From Pseudovibrio zosterae (lineage in GTDB: Bacteria > Pseudomonadota > Alphaproteobacteria > Rhizobiales > Stappiaceae), in assembly GCF_033843645.1 (NCBI RefSeq), contig NZ_JAWXVZ010000004.1, forward strand, positions 186,001-250,000: 64,000 nt of DNA. Direction: 5' to 3'. Shown here one piece after another: positions 8,234 through 16,411 of this stretch. Below the pieces are notes generated by a model. The model worked only from the letters and a program-made list of their open reading frames with translations, did no database searches and had not been told where the DNA came from. A program made the translations under genes and the position numbers. Every line of letters starts with the position of its first letter. The first letter of the stretch is position 1.

Positions 8234-8352
8234 GCGAGTGGCTCGATACGATCATGAACATCGAGGTCTTCGCGTTCATCGCGCTTCTCGTGTGGCTGTA
8301 CTTCGCCCCGATCGGAGTAGACAGCAAGGACCGCAAGGACAAACCGGACTGA
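8230..8352 (+). CDS. 40-residue single-helix membrane microprotein coupled to the BCCT gene
   Basis: A small gene whose ATG overlaps the BCCT stop (ATGA). The product starts MSEWLDTIMNIEVFAFIALL, continues with VWLYFAPIG and ends in the highly charged SKDRKDKPD. It contains one hydrophobic helix (about residues 11-29) followed by a charged tail, which predicts a cytoplasmic C terminus. Overlap with the transporter gene suggests a one-to-one accessory or stabilising subunit, comparable in principle to KdpF-like small proteins. No homologue is known to me. The gene ends 9 bases before the stop of the convergent gene. Confidence 0.6.
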   Translation: MSEWLDTIMNIEVFAFIALLVWLYFAPIGVDSKDRKDKPD

Positions 8353-8360
8353 AAAGCCAT

Positions 8361-8708
8361 TCAGAACAACAGCGGTATCAACGTAAGCGCGTTGAACACT
8401 GAAAGCATGCTCAAGAGCACGAGACTGGCGGTGTTGAGGATCATCAACAAAACGATGAACCAGCGCTGCCAGCCCTGAAGCAGCAAGGCCAGATACATGT
8501 TGCAGAGTGTTAAGATCATGAAGAGCGCGAGCCCCGTGCTGCCGGGCAGCTGCGCGGCAAACACCGAATTGGGCAGCTCGAACAGCGAGTGCTGGGCCAC
8601 CATGTAAAGGCCCGGCACAGCCACATTGATGAACACGGCATAGATTTGCCAGTTGTCGCGGACCTTGTTCTGCCCTGCCTTTTTCATCAGCGTCGTGCCC
8701 CCCACCAA
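8361..8708 (-). CDS. Small membrane protein of unknown function
   Basis: About 115 residues with three or four hydrophobic segments (IYAVFINVAVPGLYMV, GLALFMILTLCNMYLALLLQG, WFIVLLMILNTASLVLLSML). The first in-frame codons are TTG at 8708 and GTG at 8705, preceded by GGGGAGAGG, while the first ATG at 8687 has a poorer site; the true start is therefore uncertain. No family is recognised. It is convergent with the BCCT microprotein gene and divergent from the BenE gene. Confidence 0.55.
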   Translation of the reverse strand: MVGGTTLMKKAGQNKVRDNWQIYAVFINVAVPGLYMVAQHSLFELPNSVFAAQLPGSTGLALFMILTLCNMYLALLLQGWQRWFIVLLMILNTASLVLLSMLSVFNALTLIPLLF

Positions 8709-8833
8709 TGCTGCCTCTCCCCTTAATGTTTAGCGCCATTCAGCCAGCACCTACACATCGGGTATTTACTTAACACTTGAGACCGTTACCCTGCGCGGTC
8801 TTGCCGCATATACCTATCGAGTCGGGCCCCGCC

Positions 8834-10006
8834 ATGTTCAAAAGCATTTCATCAACGGCAGTCTTCGCCGGTTTCCTTGCCGCATTTGTTGGCTTTGCCA
8901 GCTCCTTTGCGGTGATCATCCAAGGGCTGCGCCAGGTTGGAGCGACACCGGAACAGGCGGCTTCCGGTCTCATGGTCCTGTCCATCCTCATGGGCGCCCT
9001 TGCCATCCTTTTAAGCCTGAAAACGAAGATGCCCATCAGCATCGCATGGTCAACGCCCGGTGCCGCCCTGCTTGCCTCGTCCGCGCCTCTTGAAGGCGGC
9101 TTCGCGCTCGCGACCGGCGCTTTTGTGGTGGCAGGGCTTCTGGTGGTTGTGACCGCCTATTTTCGGCCTTTGGAGCGGCTGATTTCTGCCATTCCGACGA
9201 GCATTGCGCAGGCCATGCTGGCAGGCGTGTTGATGGTGTTGTGTCTGGCCCCCGTCAAAGCCGTGGCAAGCCTGCCGCTGGTCGCTCTGCCCATCGTGCT
9301 GACATGGCTTATCGTTGGCCGCATGAACAGGATCGCCGCTGTGCCGGCGGCTGTTGTTGCCACCGCCATTGCCATTTCCTTGACCAACGACCTTTCCGGC
9401 ATGGCCACGGCCACACTGGTCGCAACGCCAATTCTTGTGTTTCCGGAGTTCAGTTGGGCCGCACTTGTGGGCATTGCCGTGCCGCTTTACATCGTAACCA
9501 TGGCCTCACAGAACATCCCCGGCATGGCCATCCTGAACAGCTTTGGCTACAAGCCCCGCTCCGGCCCAACCATTGGGGCAACGGGGATTGCAACCATGAT
9601 CGGCGGCCCTTTTGGGGCGCTGTCTGTCAACATGGCAGCCATTACCGCCGCCATGTGCGCGGGCGAGGAGGTTCACCCAGACCCTGCAAGGCGCTACTGG
9701 TCTGCCGTCTTCGGCGGTGTTCTTTACATTTTTCTCGGCATTTTTGCAGCGGCCGCGGTGGCGTTCATCTCACTCTCGCCGCCAATCCTGATCGAAGCGG
9801 TGGCTGGTCTCGCTCTCATCGGTGCGCTCACCGCTTCCATGAGCGGCGCGCTTAAAGACACCGAAAACCGCGAGGCAGCCATGGTCACATTCCTCATTGC
9901 CACATCCGGCGTTTCCGCGCTCGGCATTGGCAGCGCGTTCTGGGCGCTTCTGTTCGGCTGTGCAATGGTGGCACTGAACCGGGTCCGACACCGGAACCCC
10001 GCCTGA
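8834..10006 (+). CDS. BenE-family benzoate/H+ symporter-like transporter
   Basis: A 390-residue inner-membrane protein of about twelve helices. It matches BenE: early GFLAAFVGFASSFAVIIQGL, then MPISIAWSTPGAALL, SIAQAMLAGVL and, in the second half, FGALSVNMAAITAAMC. BenE proteins import aromatic acids with protons; the actual substrate is unknown. The start at 8834 gives a standard N terminus, although the ribosome-binding site is weak. The gene stands alone, and no aromatic-degradation genes are nearby, so benzoate as substrate is only the family default. Confidence 0.9.
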   Translation: MFKSISSTAVFAGFLAAFVGFASSFAVIIQGLRQVGATPEQAASGLMVLSILMGALAILLSLKTKMPISIAWSTPGAALLASSAPLEGGFALATGAFVVAGLLVVVTAYFRPLERLISAIPTSIAQAMLAGVLMVLCLAPVKAVASLPLVALPIVLTWLIVGRMNRIAAVPAAVVATAIAISLTNDLSGMATATLVATPILVFPEFSWAALVGIAVPLYIVTMASQNIPGMAILNSFGYKPRSGPTIGATGIATMIGGPFGALSVNMAAITAAMCAGEEVHPDPARRYWSAVFGGVLYIFLGIFAAAAVAFISLSPPILIEAVAGLALIGALTASMSGALKDTENREAAMVTFLIATSGVSALGIGSAFWALLFGCAMVALNRVRHRNPA

Positions 10007-10047
10007 GCCGGGCCGGAATGCCCGCCGAATGTGCGCTTCGCCCCCTG

Positions 10048-10089
10048 TTGACCCTTGGCGCAAATCTCTATATTAGAATTATCTAATAT
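10048..10089 (+). promoter_or_regulatory. Promoter with AT-rich operator (BigR/SqrR-like) for the sulfur locus
   Basis: A -35 like TTGACC (10048-10053) and a -10 like TATTAG (10071-10076, spacing 17) overlap the inverted repeat ATATTAGAATTATCTAATAT at 10070-10089 (8-bp arms, 4-base centre). The palindrome resembles the AT-rich operators of ArsR-type persulfide sensors that control YeeE/YedE and DUF442 genes. No regulator gene lies in the window, so it would be encoded elsewhere. Confidence 0.55.
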
Positions 10090-10139
10090 TTAGAGCATCA
10101 CGCAACAGCGCGAACGCGCCGTGCAAAGTGGACAGGGAC

Positions 10140-10574
10140 ATGGAAACGAGCTTTACCCCCCTCGCCTCGCTAGCGGGCGGCATCTTGATTGGTCTTTCGG
10201 CCGTGCTTCTTTATGCCGGTCTTGGCCGGATTGCGGGCATCAGTGGCATTGTGAGCCGCCTTCTGCCGCCATCCGGCAGTGCAAATGAACGCGGCTGGGA
10301 GGTGACCTTTATCATCGGCCTCATAGCCGCACCGGTGCTCTTTCAACTGCTGAGTGGCGGCCCAATCCAGCAGACCTTTACCGCAGGCTTGCCCCTGCTC
10401 GCCATTGCCGGAGTGCTGGTGGGCTTTGGCTCCGTTTATGGCAACGGCTGCACCAGCGGCCATGGGGTCTGTGGCATCTCCCGTTTGTCTGTGCGCTCCA
10501 TTGCAGCAACGCTCACCTTCATGGCGACCGGTTTCATCACCGTGTTCGTTCTGCGCCATCTTGTTGGAGGCTGA
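10140..10574 (+). CDS. YeeE/YedE-family sulfur transporter, N-terminal half-type subunit
   Basis: A 144-residue membrane protein with about four helices. The signature GNGCTSGHGVCGISRLS (near residues 100-116) carries the two conserved cysteines that line the sulfur-compound path in YeeE proteins, which import thiosulfate. Here the usual single chain is split: a second gene 4 bases downstream encodes the other half, as in PmpA/PmpB-type systems. A GTG at 10128 is an alternative start. The operator-like palindrome upstream suggests induction by reactive sulfur. Confidence 0.85.
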   Translation: METSFTPLASLAGGILIGLSAVLLYAGLGRIAGISGIVSRLLPPSGSANERGWEVTFIIGLIAAPVLFQLLSGGPIQQTFTAGLPLLAIAGVLVGFGSVYGNGCTSGHGVCGISRLSVRSIAATLTFMATGFITVFVLRHLVGG

Positions 10575-10578
10575 TCCC

Positions 10579-10983
10579 ATGGCACGACTTTTTCTCGGCC
10601 TTGCAGCAGGCCTGATCTTCGGTTTCGGTCTGGCGCTTTCGGGCATGGACAACCCGGCCAAGGTGCAAAACTTCCTCGACCTTGCTGGCACGTGGGACCC
10701 AAGCCTCGCTTTTGTGATGGGCGGGGCAATCGCGGTGGCCATGCCTGCGTTTTTCTTCTTCAACAAGTTGGAAAAGCCATTGCTGGACAACAGCTTTCAC
10801 CTGCCGCTCAAGGCCGCAGTGGACAAGCGCCTTCTGGCTGGCGCTGGCATTTTTGGCATTGGCTGGGGTTTGGGGGGCCTCTGTCCAGGACCTGCCCTGT
10901 CATCTGCCGGACTTGCAACGACAAGCGCACTTGTTTTTGTCGCCGCCATGATCATCGGCATGGCAGTGGCCCGCCGCGTTTAA
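10579..10983 (+). CDS. YeeE/YedE-family sulfur transporter, second half-type subunit
   Basis: A 134-residue membrane protein with about four helices, the partner of the preceding gene. Family features are FGFGLALSGMDNPAKVQNFLDL in the first third and GWGLGGLCPGPALSSAG near residue 95-112 with the conserved cysteine. It starts 4 bases after the partner's stop, so the two are translated together. The pair probably makes one channel for thiosulfate or another sulfane-sulfur compound. Longer upstream frames have no ribosome-binding site and overlap the partner gene. Confidence 0.85.
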   Translation: MARLFLGLAAGLIFGFGLALSGMDNPAKVQNFLDLAGTWDPSLAFVMGGAIAVAMPAFFFFNKLEKPLLDNSFHLPLKAAVDKRLLAGAGIFGIGWGLGGLCPGPALSSAGLATTSALVFVAAMIIGMAVARRV

Positions 10984-11120
10984 AACGCCCCACTTCACCG
11001 GATGTCCTGCCGGGTTCGCCTCTTCTTCGTGGGAGGAGCGGGCCCCGGCCCTTGTGAAAGCCTGCGCAGATGATTAAGTATTTCTCCCAGTTACTCACTC
11101 AGCTGACTGGAGAAAAACGC

Positions 11121-11465
11121 GTGTCCATACGCCAGCTCACCCCTGACTTTTTTGTTGCCGGTCAGATTACGCCGGAAGATGTGCCTGCCCTTAAGGAGCA
11201 CGGGTTCAACGCGCTGATCTGCAACCGCCCGGACGGGGAGGATTTTGGCCAACCCACCGTGGCCGAAGTGAACAAGGCCGCCGAAGAAGCCGGCATGGAA
11301 TTGGTGTTTATACCCGTTGACCAAAGCTCTGACCTGATGACCGCCGCGCTTGAAATGGCTGAGGCAATCGACCGCCTGCCCGCGCCCGTGCTTGCCTACT
11401 GTCGCAGTGGCGCCCGGTGCACAACATTGTTTCAAGCAGCCCAATCCCTGCCCAAAGCAGGCTGA
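11121..11465 (+). CDS. DUF442/TIGR01244-family sulfurtransferase-like protein
   Basis: A small phosphatase-fold protein, about 114 residues, related to the N-terminal DUF442 domain of Blh persulfide dioxygenase fusions. It has the family opening IRQLTPDFFVAGQITPEDV, then ALICNRPDGED, and a C-terminal active loop AYCRSGARC with the catalytic-type Cys-x5-Arg-like pattern. The start is placed at GTG 11121 because GGAG lies 8 bases upstream and family members begin at this point; ATG 11070 would add 17 residues. It follows the two YeeE-type genes and likely handles thiol persulfides with them. Confidence 0.8.
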   Translation: MSIRQLTPDFFVAGQITPEDVPALKEHGFNALICNRPDGEDFGQPTVAEVNKAAEEAGMELVFIPVDQSSDLMTAALEMAEAIDRLPAPVLAYCRSGARCTTLFQAAQSLPKAG

Positions 11466-11575
11466 GCCGTGAACAAGCTGTTTCTCAGTTGAATTCCAAA
11501 CTGGATTGCCCCCTGAAACCGCGCTAAACGGGTGAATGTGTTTCACCCAAGCGCCGGAACAGGAGCTCCCACAGT

Positions 11576-12796
11576 ATGCGTCTTCTTCAGGAAATGGTCC
11601 AAGGCCTCAAGAACATACAGGCTGGCCTGCAGAAGCTGTCTCCGGCAAAACGCCTTACGCCAGAGGCCATGGCTTTACGCGCCATGACGCCTGAAGACTT
11701 GATCTTCCGCATCTGGGCGGCAGAGCCTGAGGACTTATCCATGTTTTCCTCTGGCTTTCTTCAGGTTGTCGCGCCCGATGCCCTTAAGGCGTCGCTGCAG
11801 CAGGCGCGCAGCGTCTATGGCCCTGCGGTGGAGGTCGCCCGCGACCCCAAAGGGCCTGGCTATCTGGTGACCACGCAGGACTTTGTTTTGCCAGTGCTTT
11901 TGGACCGCACGCGCGCAGGCCACGCCTCTGGCTTTTTCATCAAGTCACCGCGCAGCAGGTTGACCAACATTCAGGACATTCTGCAGGCGATGCGTGAGCT
12001 TGCACCTCGCCATAGCCACCTGCTGATCAAGGATGGCCGCGTAGAAGCTCAGTACAACGCGCAGGAGCGCCTCGCCATTGGCTCCTCCTTCAAGATGTGG
12101 GTGCTGGACGCACTGCGCGCCAAGTTGAAGGCTGGCAACCTGAAGGCAACACAAAAGCTGCGCTTGTCAGAGGAGTTCGCCTCCCTGCCCGGCGGGCTTG
12201 TCAGTGGAAAGAACATTGGCGGCCTTCAGAGCGTGAAAGCGGTCACCCAGCAAATGATTGCCAACTCAGATAATTCTGCGGCAGATCTCATCATCAACCT
12301 GGTGGGTGCGCGCACTCTGGACGGCGCAGACGGACGGACGCCTTTTCTGACCACACGTCAGTTCTTTCAGCTCAAGGCCGACCCGGCCCTTGCGGACCGC
12401 TATGCAGCTTCAAGCATTAACCAGCGCCTTGCCATTTTGGCCGAGCTGACGGACCGCCCGCTGCCAGCACCGGATGCTGCCGCCCTTCCCTACAAAGAAG
12501 GCCTGCAGTGGTATGCAAGTGCAGAAGAACTCTGCGAGATCATCGAGAAAGTGGGCGATGACCCCGCCATGAAAATCTTCCTCGGCGCGGCGGAAAAAGC
12601 CGACTGGCACCATGTGGCCTATAAAGGCGGCAGCGAAATTGGCGTGCTGAACTTCACCTATCAATTGGAAACAAAAGGCGGTACAAAATACCGCCTCTCC
12701 GCGACCTGGAATGACCCATCGGCCCCCATCAACGAACCCAAAGCCCTGGCGCTGATGGCAAGTTTGTTGGGGGGGTTAAATGTAAACGTGGCTTAA
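11576..12796 (+). CDS. Serine hydrolase of the class A beta-lactamase fold with N-terminal ORF12-like domain
   Basis: A 406-residue protein. The C-terminal domain has all three penicillin-recognising motifs: SSFK (about residue 168), SDN in ANSDNSAAD (about 236-238) and KGG in YKGGSEIG (about 345). The N-terminal ~130 residues (FLQVVAPDALKASLQQAR...) resemble the SnoaL/ORF12-like domain of clavam ORF12, Cpe and mycobacterial LpqF proteins. I see no signal peptide, which is unusual for a beta-lactamase and argues for an intracellular esterase or thioesterase role. It follows the sulfur genes by 110 bases; co-transcription is possible. Confidence 0.78.
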   Translation: MRLLQEMVQGLKNIQAGLQKLSPAKRLTPEAMALRAMTPEDLIFRIWAAEPEDLSMFSSGFLQVVAPDALKASLQQARSVYGPAVEVARDPKGPGYLVTTQDFVLPVLLDRTRAGHASGFFIKSPRSRLTNIQDILQAMRELAPRHSHLLIKDGRVEAQYNAQERLAIGSSFKMWVLDALRAKLKAGNLKATQKLRLSEEFASLPGGLVSGKNIGGLQSVKAVTQQMIANSDNSAADLIINLVGARTLDGADGRTPFLTTRQFFQLKADPALADRYAASSINQRLAILAELTDRPLPAPDAAALPYKEGLQWYASAEELCEIIEKVGDDPAMKIFLGAAEKADWHHVAYKGGSEIGVLNFTYQLETKGGTKYRLSATWNDPSAPINEPKALALMASLLGGLNVNVA

Positions 12797-12833
12797 TTTT
12801 TGGGCTTGCGCTGATCAACTATTGCTTGCTCGC

Positions 12834-12850
12834 CGGCCTTACAAAGGCCG
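12834..12850. terminator. Hairpin between convergent genes
   Basis: A 7-bp stem CGGCCTT / AAGGCCG with an ACA loop separates the serine-hydrolase gene from the last gene of the minus-strand polysaccharide block. There is no T-run on either side, so termination strength is uncertain. Confidence 0.4.
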
Positions 12851-12869
12851 AGAAGGAAACGAAACGCCC

Positions 12870-13661
12870 CTAGTTATGTACGGCGATTTTTTCTTCTGAA
12901 AACAACCCCTCGAAACTAACCCTTGGCAGCGAATTTAGATTTCCACCCGGCGTAGCATTCGCAATTAGAACACCTCGCTTCATTGCTTCACGAGCAATTC
13001 TGTCGAATGCTAAATTAGTTTTTTTTACCATGGCGGATCGATCACTCTTCCTCATATTGGGGCTAGCAGCAATCTTGTCATATGAATACATAACGTCCCC
13101 ACTGTAATTCAAATCACAACCGAGGATATAAACATTCTTATATCCTAGATTTACCGCCACTTGTGCAGCAGAAATGAGCACTGTGCTACCGCCCGGGAGA
13201 CTTACCCATGGAGTTTTAGTGAGGCCCCGAGAAATGCTACCACCACTTGCTGACCTGCACCAAAATATGGACGACTTAGATATAAAATTCTCTGATAATC
13301 CAGGACATAAACTTTCATCTATAAAGTAGTTTTGTGCTTTAAGATGTATTTCTCCGCCACTTAATCCCTTCACTACGAACGGATCCGTGGCGATATAGTA
13401 TGGGTGTACTATGTCACGTGTCCACTTCATGCGTTCAGCGTGATTGCAAAGAAAATAGTCTTCGCCTTTGAGTAAGTTCATATCATGCTGGTTTAATGAA
13501 GGACCATTTCCTAAAATAAACACCCGATCTTTGGAGCCAATCTTACTTGCAATACCTTTGAATCTTACTTTCTTATCGTTACGAGAAAGTACGTAAGCCA
13601 GAAACTCACGTAAACCAAGTAGCTTGTGACGCTCGTTAAAGATATTCTTCAATAACTTCAT
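12870..13661 (-). CDS. MptE-like/DUF115-type protein in the polysaccharide block
   Basis: A 263-residue protein. VFILGNGPSLNQHD near residues 45-58 is the glycine-rich GNGPSL motif of DUF115/6-hydroxymethylpterin diphosphokinase MptE-like domains, which in surface-polysaccharide and flagellin-glycosylation loci are thought to act on sugar-linked substrates. A second conserved patch is NVYILGCDLNYSG. ATG 13661 is used; TTG 13679 is an alternative. Codon use is markedly AT-richer than in the flanks, like the neighbouring glycosyltransferases. About 300 non-coding bases separate it from the next gene upstream. The biochemical role is not predictable here. Confidence 0.65.
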   Translation of the reverse strand: MKLLKNIFNERHKLLGLREFLAYVLSRNDKKVRFKGIASKIGSKDRVFILGNGPSLNQHDMNLLKGEDYFLCNHAERMKWTRDIVHPYYIATDPFVVKGLSGGEIHLKAQNYFIDESLCPGLSENFISKSSIFWCRSASGGSISRGLTKTPWVSLPGGSTVLISAAQVAVNLGYKNVYILGCDLNYSGDVMYSYDKIAASPNMRKSDRSAMVKKTNLAFDRIAREAMKRGVLIANATPGGNLNSLPRVSFEGLFSEEKIAVHN

Positions 13662-13955
13662 CTCAATTACAATTCTCAAATCAACTACCTATCTCTCGAA
13701 AAGCCATAAAAAACGGATACGCTGCGCTTTTGAGAGGGATGATGTGAACGTATATGCTCTTTTTAAGAGCGAAAATCATATAACGCAACTATTGTATAGA
13801 AAAGAGCAATCGTGCACTAGACACGTACCGGTAAAGAAAAGTCGGTAGGTTAGTTTCCGAAAACTGATGGGTATTGGGCAGGGCCATGGAAGGCAAGGCT
13901 GCCATAGGGTATGCAGCTCCAAATCCCACTAGACGTAAACACCTAAAAAAGTGCT

Positions 13956-14867
13956 CTAGTACGACTTTCGAGAAAAGAACTTCGGCCGGGCTTCAAGACT
14001 CAATTCATACTCTGCTTCAATTGAGTATCTATCGTGTTTTTGCCGGATCTTAGGATGCAAGCCAAGTGTTAAATAGTTCAAAATTGAGTATATTCTGTGT
14101 TTCCCAAGCAACACGGGGTTTGGCTCGCTATTATACAATTTGGGATGATTTCTTTTTATCTGAACATGCATCAAGGTCAAACGGCGTGCATTTTCCGCAA
14201 GGTCCGCGTTTCGGCTACCTTGCTTTCTCTCATGTTGCCGATAGAAAAATAGCTTTTCTGGAATACGGTGAAACGTCTTTTCATCCTCGACAAAATTCAG
14301 CCAGAAATCCCAATCTTCTAAACCATATTTCATGTTCTCATTGTAGCCACCATACCGTTGCCAATCAGATTTTCTAAACATTCCAGTTACCGGCACCAAG
14401 TTCCTCCGGCGCATAATATTAGGGCAATAGTCTGGAAGCACAAACTCGTCGCAACGAGCTCCCATAAACTGAGTTTTGGAATAAACTACATCGACCTCAG
14501 ATCCGCGCTTACGGAAAACATCAATGCCCTTTTGAATGAAAGACGGATGGAGCACATCATCAGCATCTAGAGGAACGATAAACTGGCCCGAAGCCAGTTC
14601 AATTGCATGATTACGGGCAATGCATACACCCGAATTCACATCAAGTTTTTTGACCACAGAAACATCAAGATCTTCCATCGCCTCAGACGCAGCTTTAAAA
14701 GATCTATCTTCCGAACAATCATCTACCACGACTATCTCAACATGCTCATAGGCCTGGTCTAAAACGGATTGAATGGTAGACGCTATGTATTGTTCGCCAT
14801 TAAATACCGGTATTACCACTGATACTAACGGGCACTCGTCTTTCATCATGCTTTCTTTGATCTCCAC
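13956..14867 (-). CDS. Family 2 glycosyltransferase
   Basis: A 303-residue GT-A enzyme that adds a sugar during polysaccharide assembly. The N-terminal VSVVIPVFNGEQYIASTIQS and VVVDDCSEDRS motifs bind the nucleotide sugar; PLDADDVLHPSFI holds the DxD metal site near residue 100; the C-terminal GLEDWDFWL provides the ED catalytic-base motif. It overlaps the preceding fusion gene by 22 bases, so it is translated in the same unit. About 280 AT-rich bases follow before the MptE-like gene. Donor and acceptor are unknown. Confidence 0.88.
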   Translation of the reverse strand: MEIKESMMKDECPLVSVVIPVFNGEQYIASTIQSVLDQAYEHVEIVVVDDCSEDRSFKAASEAMEDLDVSVVKKLDVNSGVCIARNHAIELASGQFIVPLDADDVLHPSFIQKGIDVFRKRGSEVDVVYSKTQFMGARCDEFVLPDYCPNIMRRRNLVPVTGMFRKSDWQRYGGYNENMKYGLEDWDFWLNFVEDEKTFHRIPEKLFFYRQHERKQGSRNADLAENARRLTLMHVQIKRNHPKLYNSEPNPVLLGKHRIYSILNYLTLGLHPKIRQKHDRYSIEAEYELSLEARPKFFSRKSY

Positions 14868-16411
14868 TTGCGATATATTTTGAAGAACAGTGCATGCAAC
14901 TGAGTGCGCATAACAAGCCTGAAACCATTTTTCTTTGCTTGCTCTAGATATTTCCCCATTGGCGAGAAGCCTTCCTCGGACATGCTGATGGCAACGGCAT
15001 CTCTACCTTTTTCTTTAGCGCTTTCAGGAAGTGAGCCGAACATTTCAATATCATAGGGCGGATGTGGCGGCACATATGTCTTCAATTTTAAGTACTTTTG
15101 AAGCATATGAGCAAAATGTATATCTTCACCGACTATGCGCCATTGGTGAAAATCGTCGGAGTCCCGCCAGAACGCAGACAGCCATTGACGTTCAAAAAAC
15201 CATGAATGCCCGACGATATCAACTCGCCGCACTTTTTTGTCCGGATTCGCCCAACCATACTGCTCCAAGTGCTTGTATGAATACTTTGGATGGAATAGAA
15301 GCCCGTTTGTACCCAACAAACCCCGATGTGTTTTTATTGTTTCCAAGCAGTTCTGAAGCCATTTGCTCCCGGGGACAGTATCATCATCAAAAACGCACAC
15401 ATATTTTGTTTTTGCGTGAAGAGCGGCTGCAAACCTCCCCCAAACACCCGTATTTCTTGAAATAGTAATCAGCGTCGCACGATCGTGGAAACCTTCGAAA
15501 AATCTAAAATCAAAGTCGTCTTTATGATCCTTAAATACTATTATTTCTGCAGGCCTAAGTGTTTGTTGCTCTATAGCCTCTATTTGCTCTTTCAGGTAGG
15601 TAGGACGGCCATAGACGCCAACTACTACAGTTACTTGTCTCTGCAAGTCTGCGCAGTCCGGTAGTTCACAGCGCATTGCGGCATGTTTCGTGTCTTGACT
15701 GTGGTACGGCCGAGTTTTTCTTTGGTGAGTAAACTCGTCTATAGATGACCCAACGTCCAAATAGACGTTATTAGGTGCAATGTCCCATAGCTGCATAATA
15801 ATCGGCGCGGCCATCGGGCCGGCAGACACAAGGAAAAGAGCACCTTCAACTTCGCCGACTTGGGCAACAATGCTGTTTAGTATCTCGGCGGAGTGGCTCT
15901 CCCATTCGACAACACCGTTTGACGGCACATAGATTGTCTTTAACGGTGCGCGCCCACCAATGACAACCGAATTATTAGAAGCGCTCTCGTCAGCGATAAC
16001 TACAAATGGCTTTGAAGAGGTCTCAATCCAGTTTCGGAACTCTTGATATTGTGCGTTTACAAACAGGTTCGCGAACGTAATGCGCGCATCTTCAGCAGCG
16101 CGCGTTGCAAACCAATAATGACTTGCCTTGTCACAACAAGGACATGATATACCGTGGACGACATTCTCATGCTGAACAGCAAAACATCTATTCAGATCTT
16201 GGCCGAGTTTCGTGAGATATCCGGGCGCTTCCCAGCCCTCTTGGGCTTTTACGGGTTTTCCGGCCATGATTAGTCGCTCTCCGTCTCCGTATCTAAGAAG
16301 ACAGAAGCTCCTCTTACTTTCGATTTCAGCGAGAATACGTTGCAACTCCTCACCAGACCGCAGTGTGGTCTGGTCGCCGCCAGAGCGAAACTTCTCCGAA
16401 TTACTCATCAT
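14846..16411 (-). CDS. Two-domain glycosyltransferase: GT-D-like N-terminal plus GT-A C-terminal domain
   Basis: A 521-residue fusion. Residues about 15-245 resemble GT-D/DUF1792 enzymes: SFCLLRYGDGERL near 35-47, a CPCC cysteine cluster, and FLVSAGPMAAPIIMQLW followed by NNVYLDVGSSIDEF, the region that ends this fold. From about 260 a second enzyme begins with QVTVVVGVYGRPTYLKEQI and has the metal motif CVFDDDTVPGSKW and GEDIHF, typical of family 2. The start overlaps the wecB stop by 11 bases and the stop overlaps the next transferase by 22. It could add two successive sugars. Confidence 0.75.
   Translation of the reverse strand: MMSNSEKFRSGGDQTTLRSGEELQRILAEIESKRSFCLLRYGDGERLIMAGKPVKAQEGWEAPGYLTKLGQDLNRCFAVQHENVVHGISCPCCDKASHYWFATRAAEDARITFANLFVNAQYQEFRNWIETSSKPFVVIADESASNNSVVIGGRAPLKTIYVPSNGVVEWESHSAEILNSIVAQVGEVEGALFLVSAGPMAAPIIMQLWDIAPNNVYLDVGSSIDEFTHQRKTRPYHSQDTKHAAMRCELPDCADLQRQVTVVVGVYGRPTYLKEQIEAIEQQTLRPAEIIVFKDHKDDFDFRFFEGFHDRATLITISRNTGVWGRFAAALHAKTKYVCVFDDDTVPGSKWLQNCLETIKTHRGLLGTNGLLFHPKYSYKHLEQYGWANPDKKVRRVDIVGHSWFFERQWLSAFWRDSDDFHQWRIVGEDIHFAHMLQKYLKLKTYVPPHPPYDIEMFGSLPESAKEKGRDAVAISMSEEGFSPMGKYLEQAKKNGFRLVMRTQLHALFFKIYRKWRSKKA

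Noticed and set aside
13800..13870. GTCGGTAG sequence resembling the ops/JUMPstart element of polysaccharide operons
   Set aside because: It is on the plus strand while the operon reads on the minus strand, and the rest of the JUMPstart pattern is absent.
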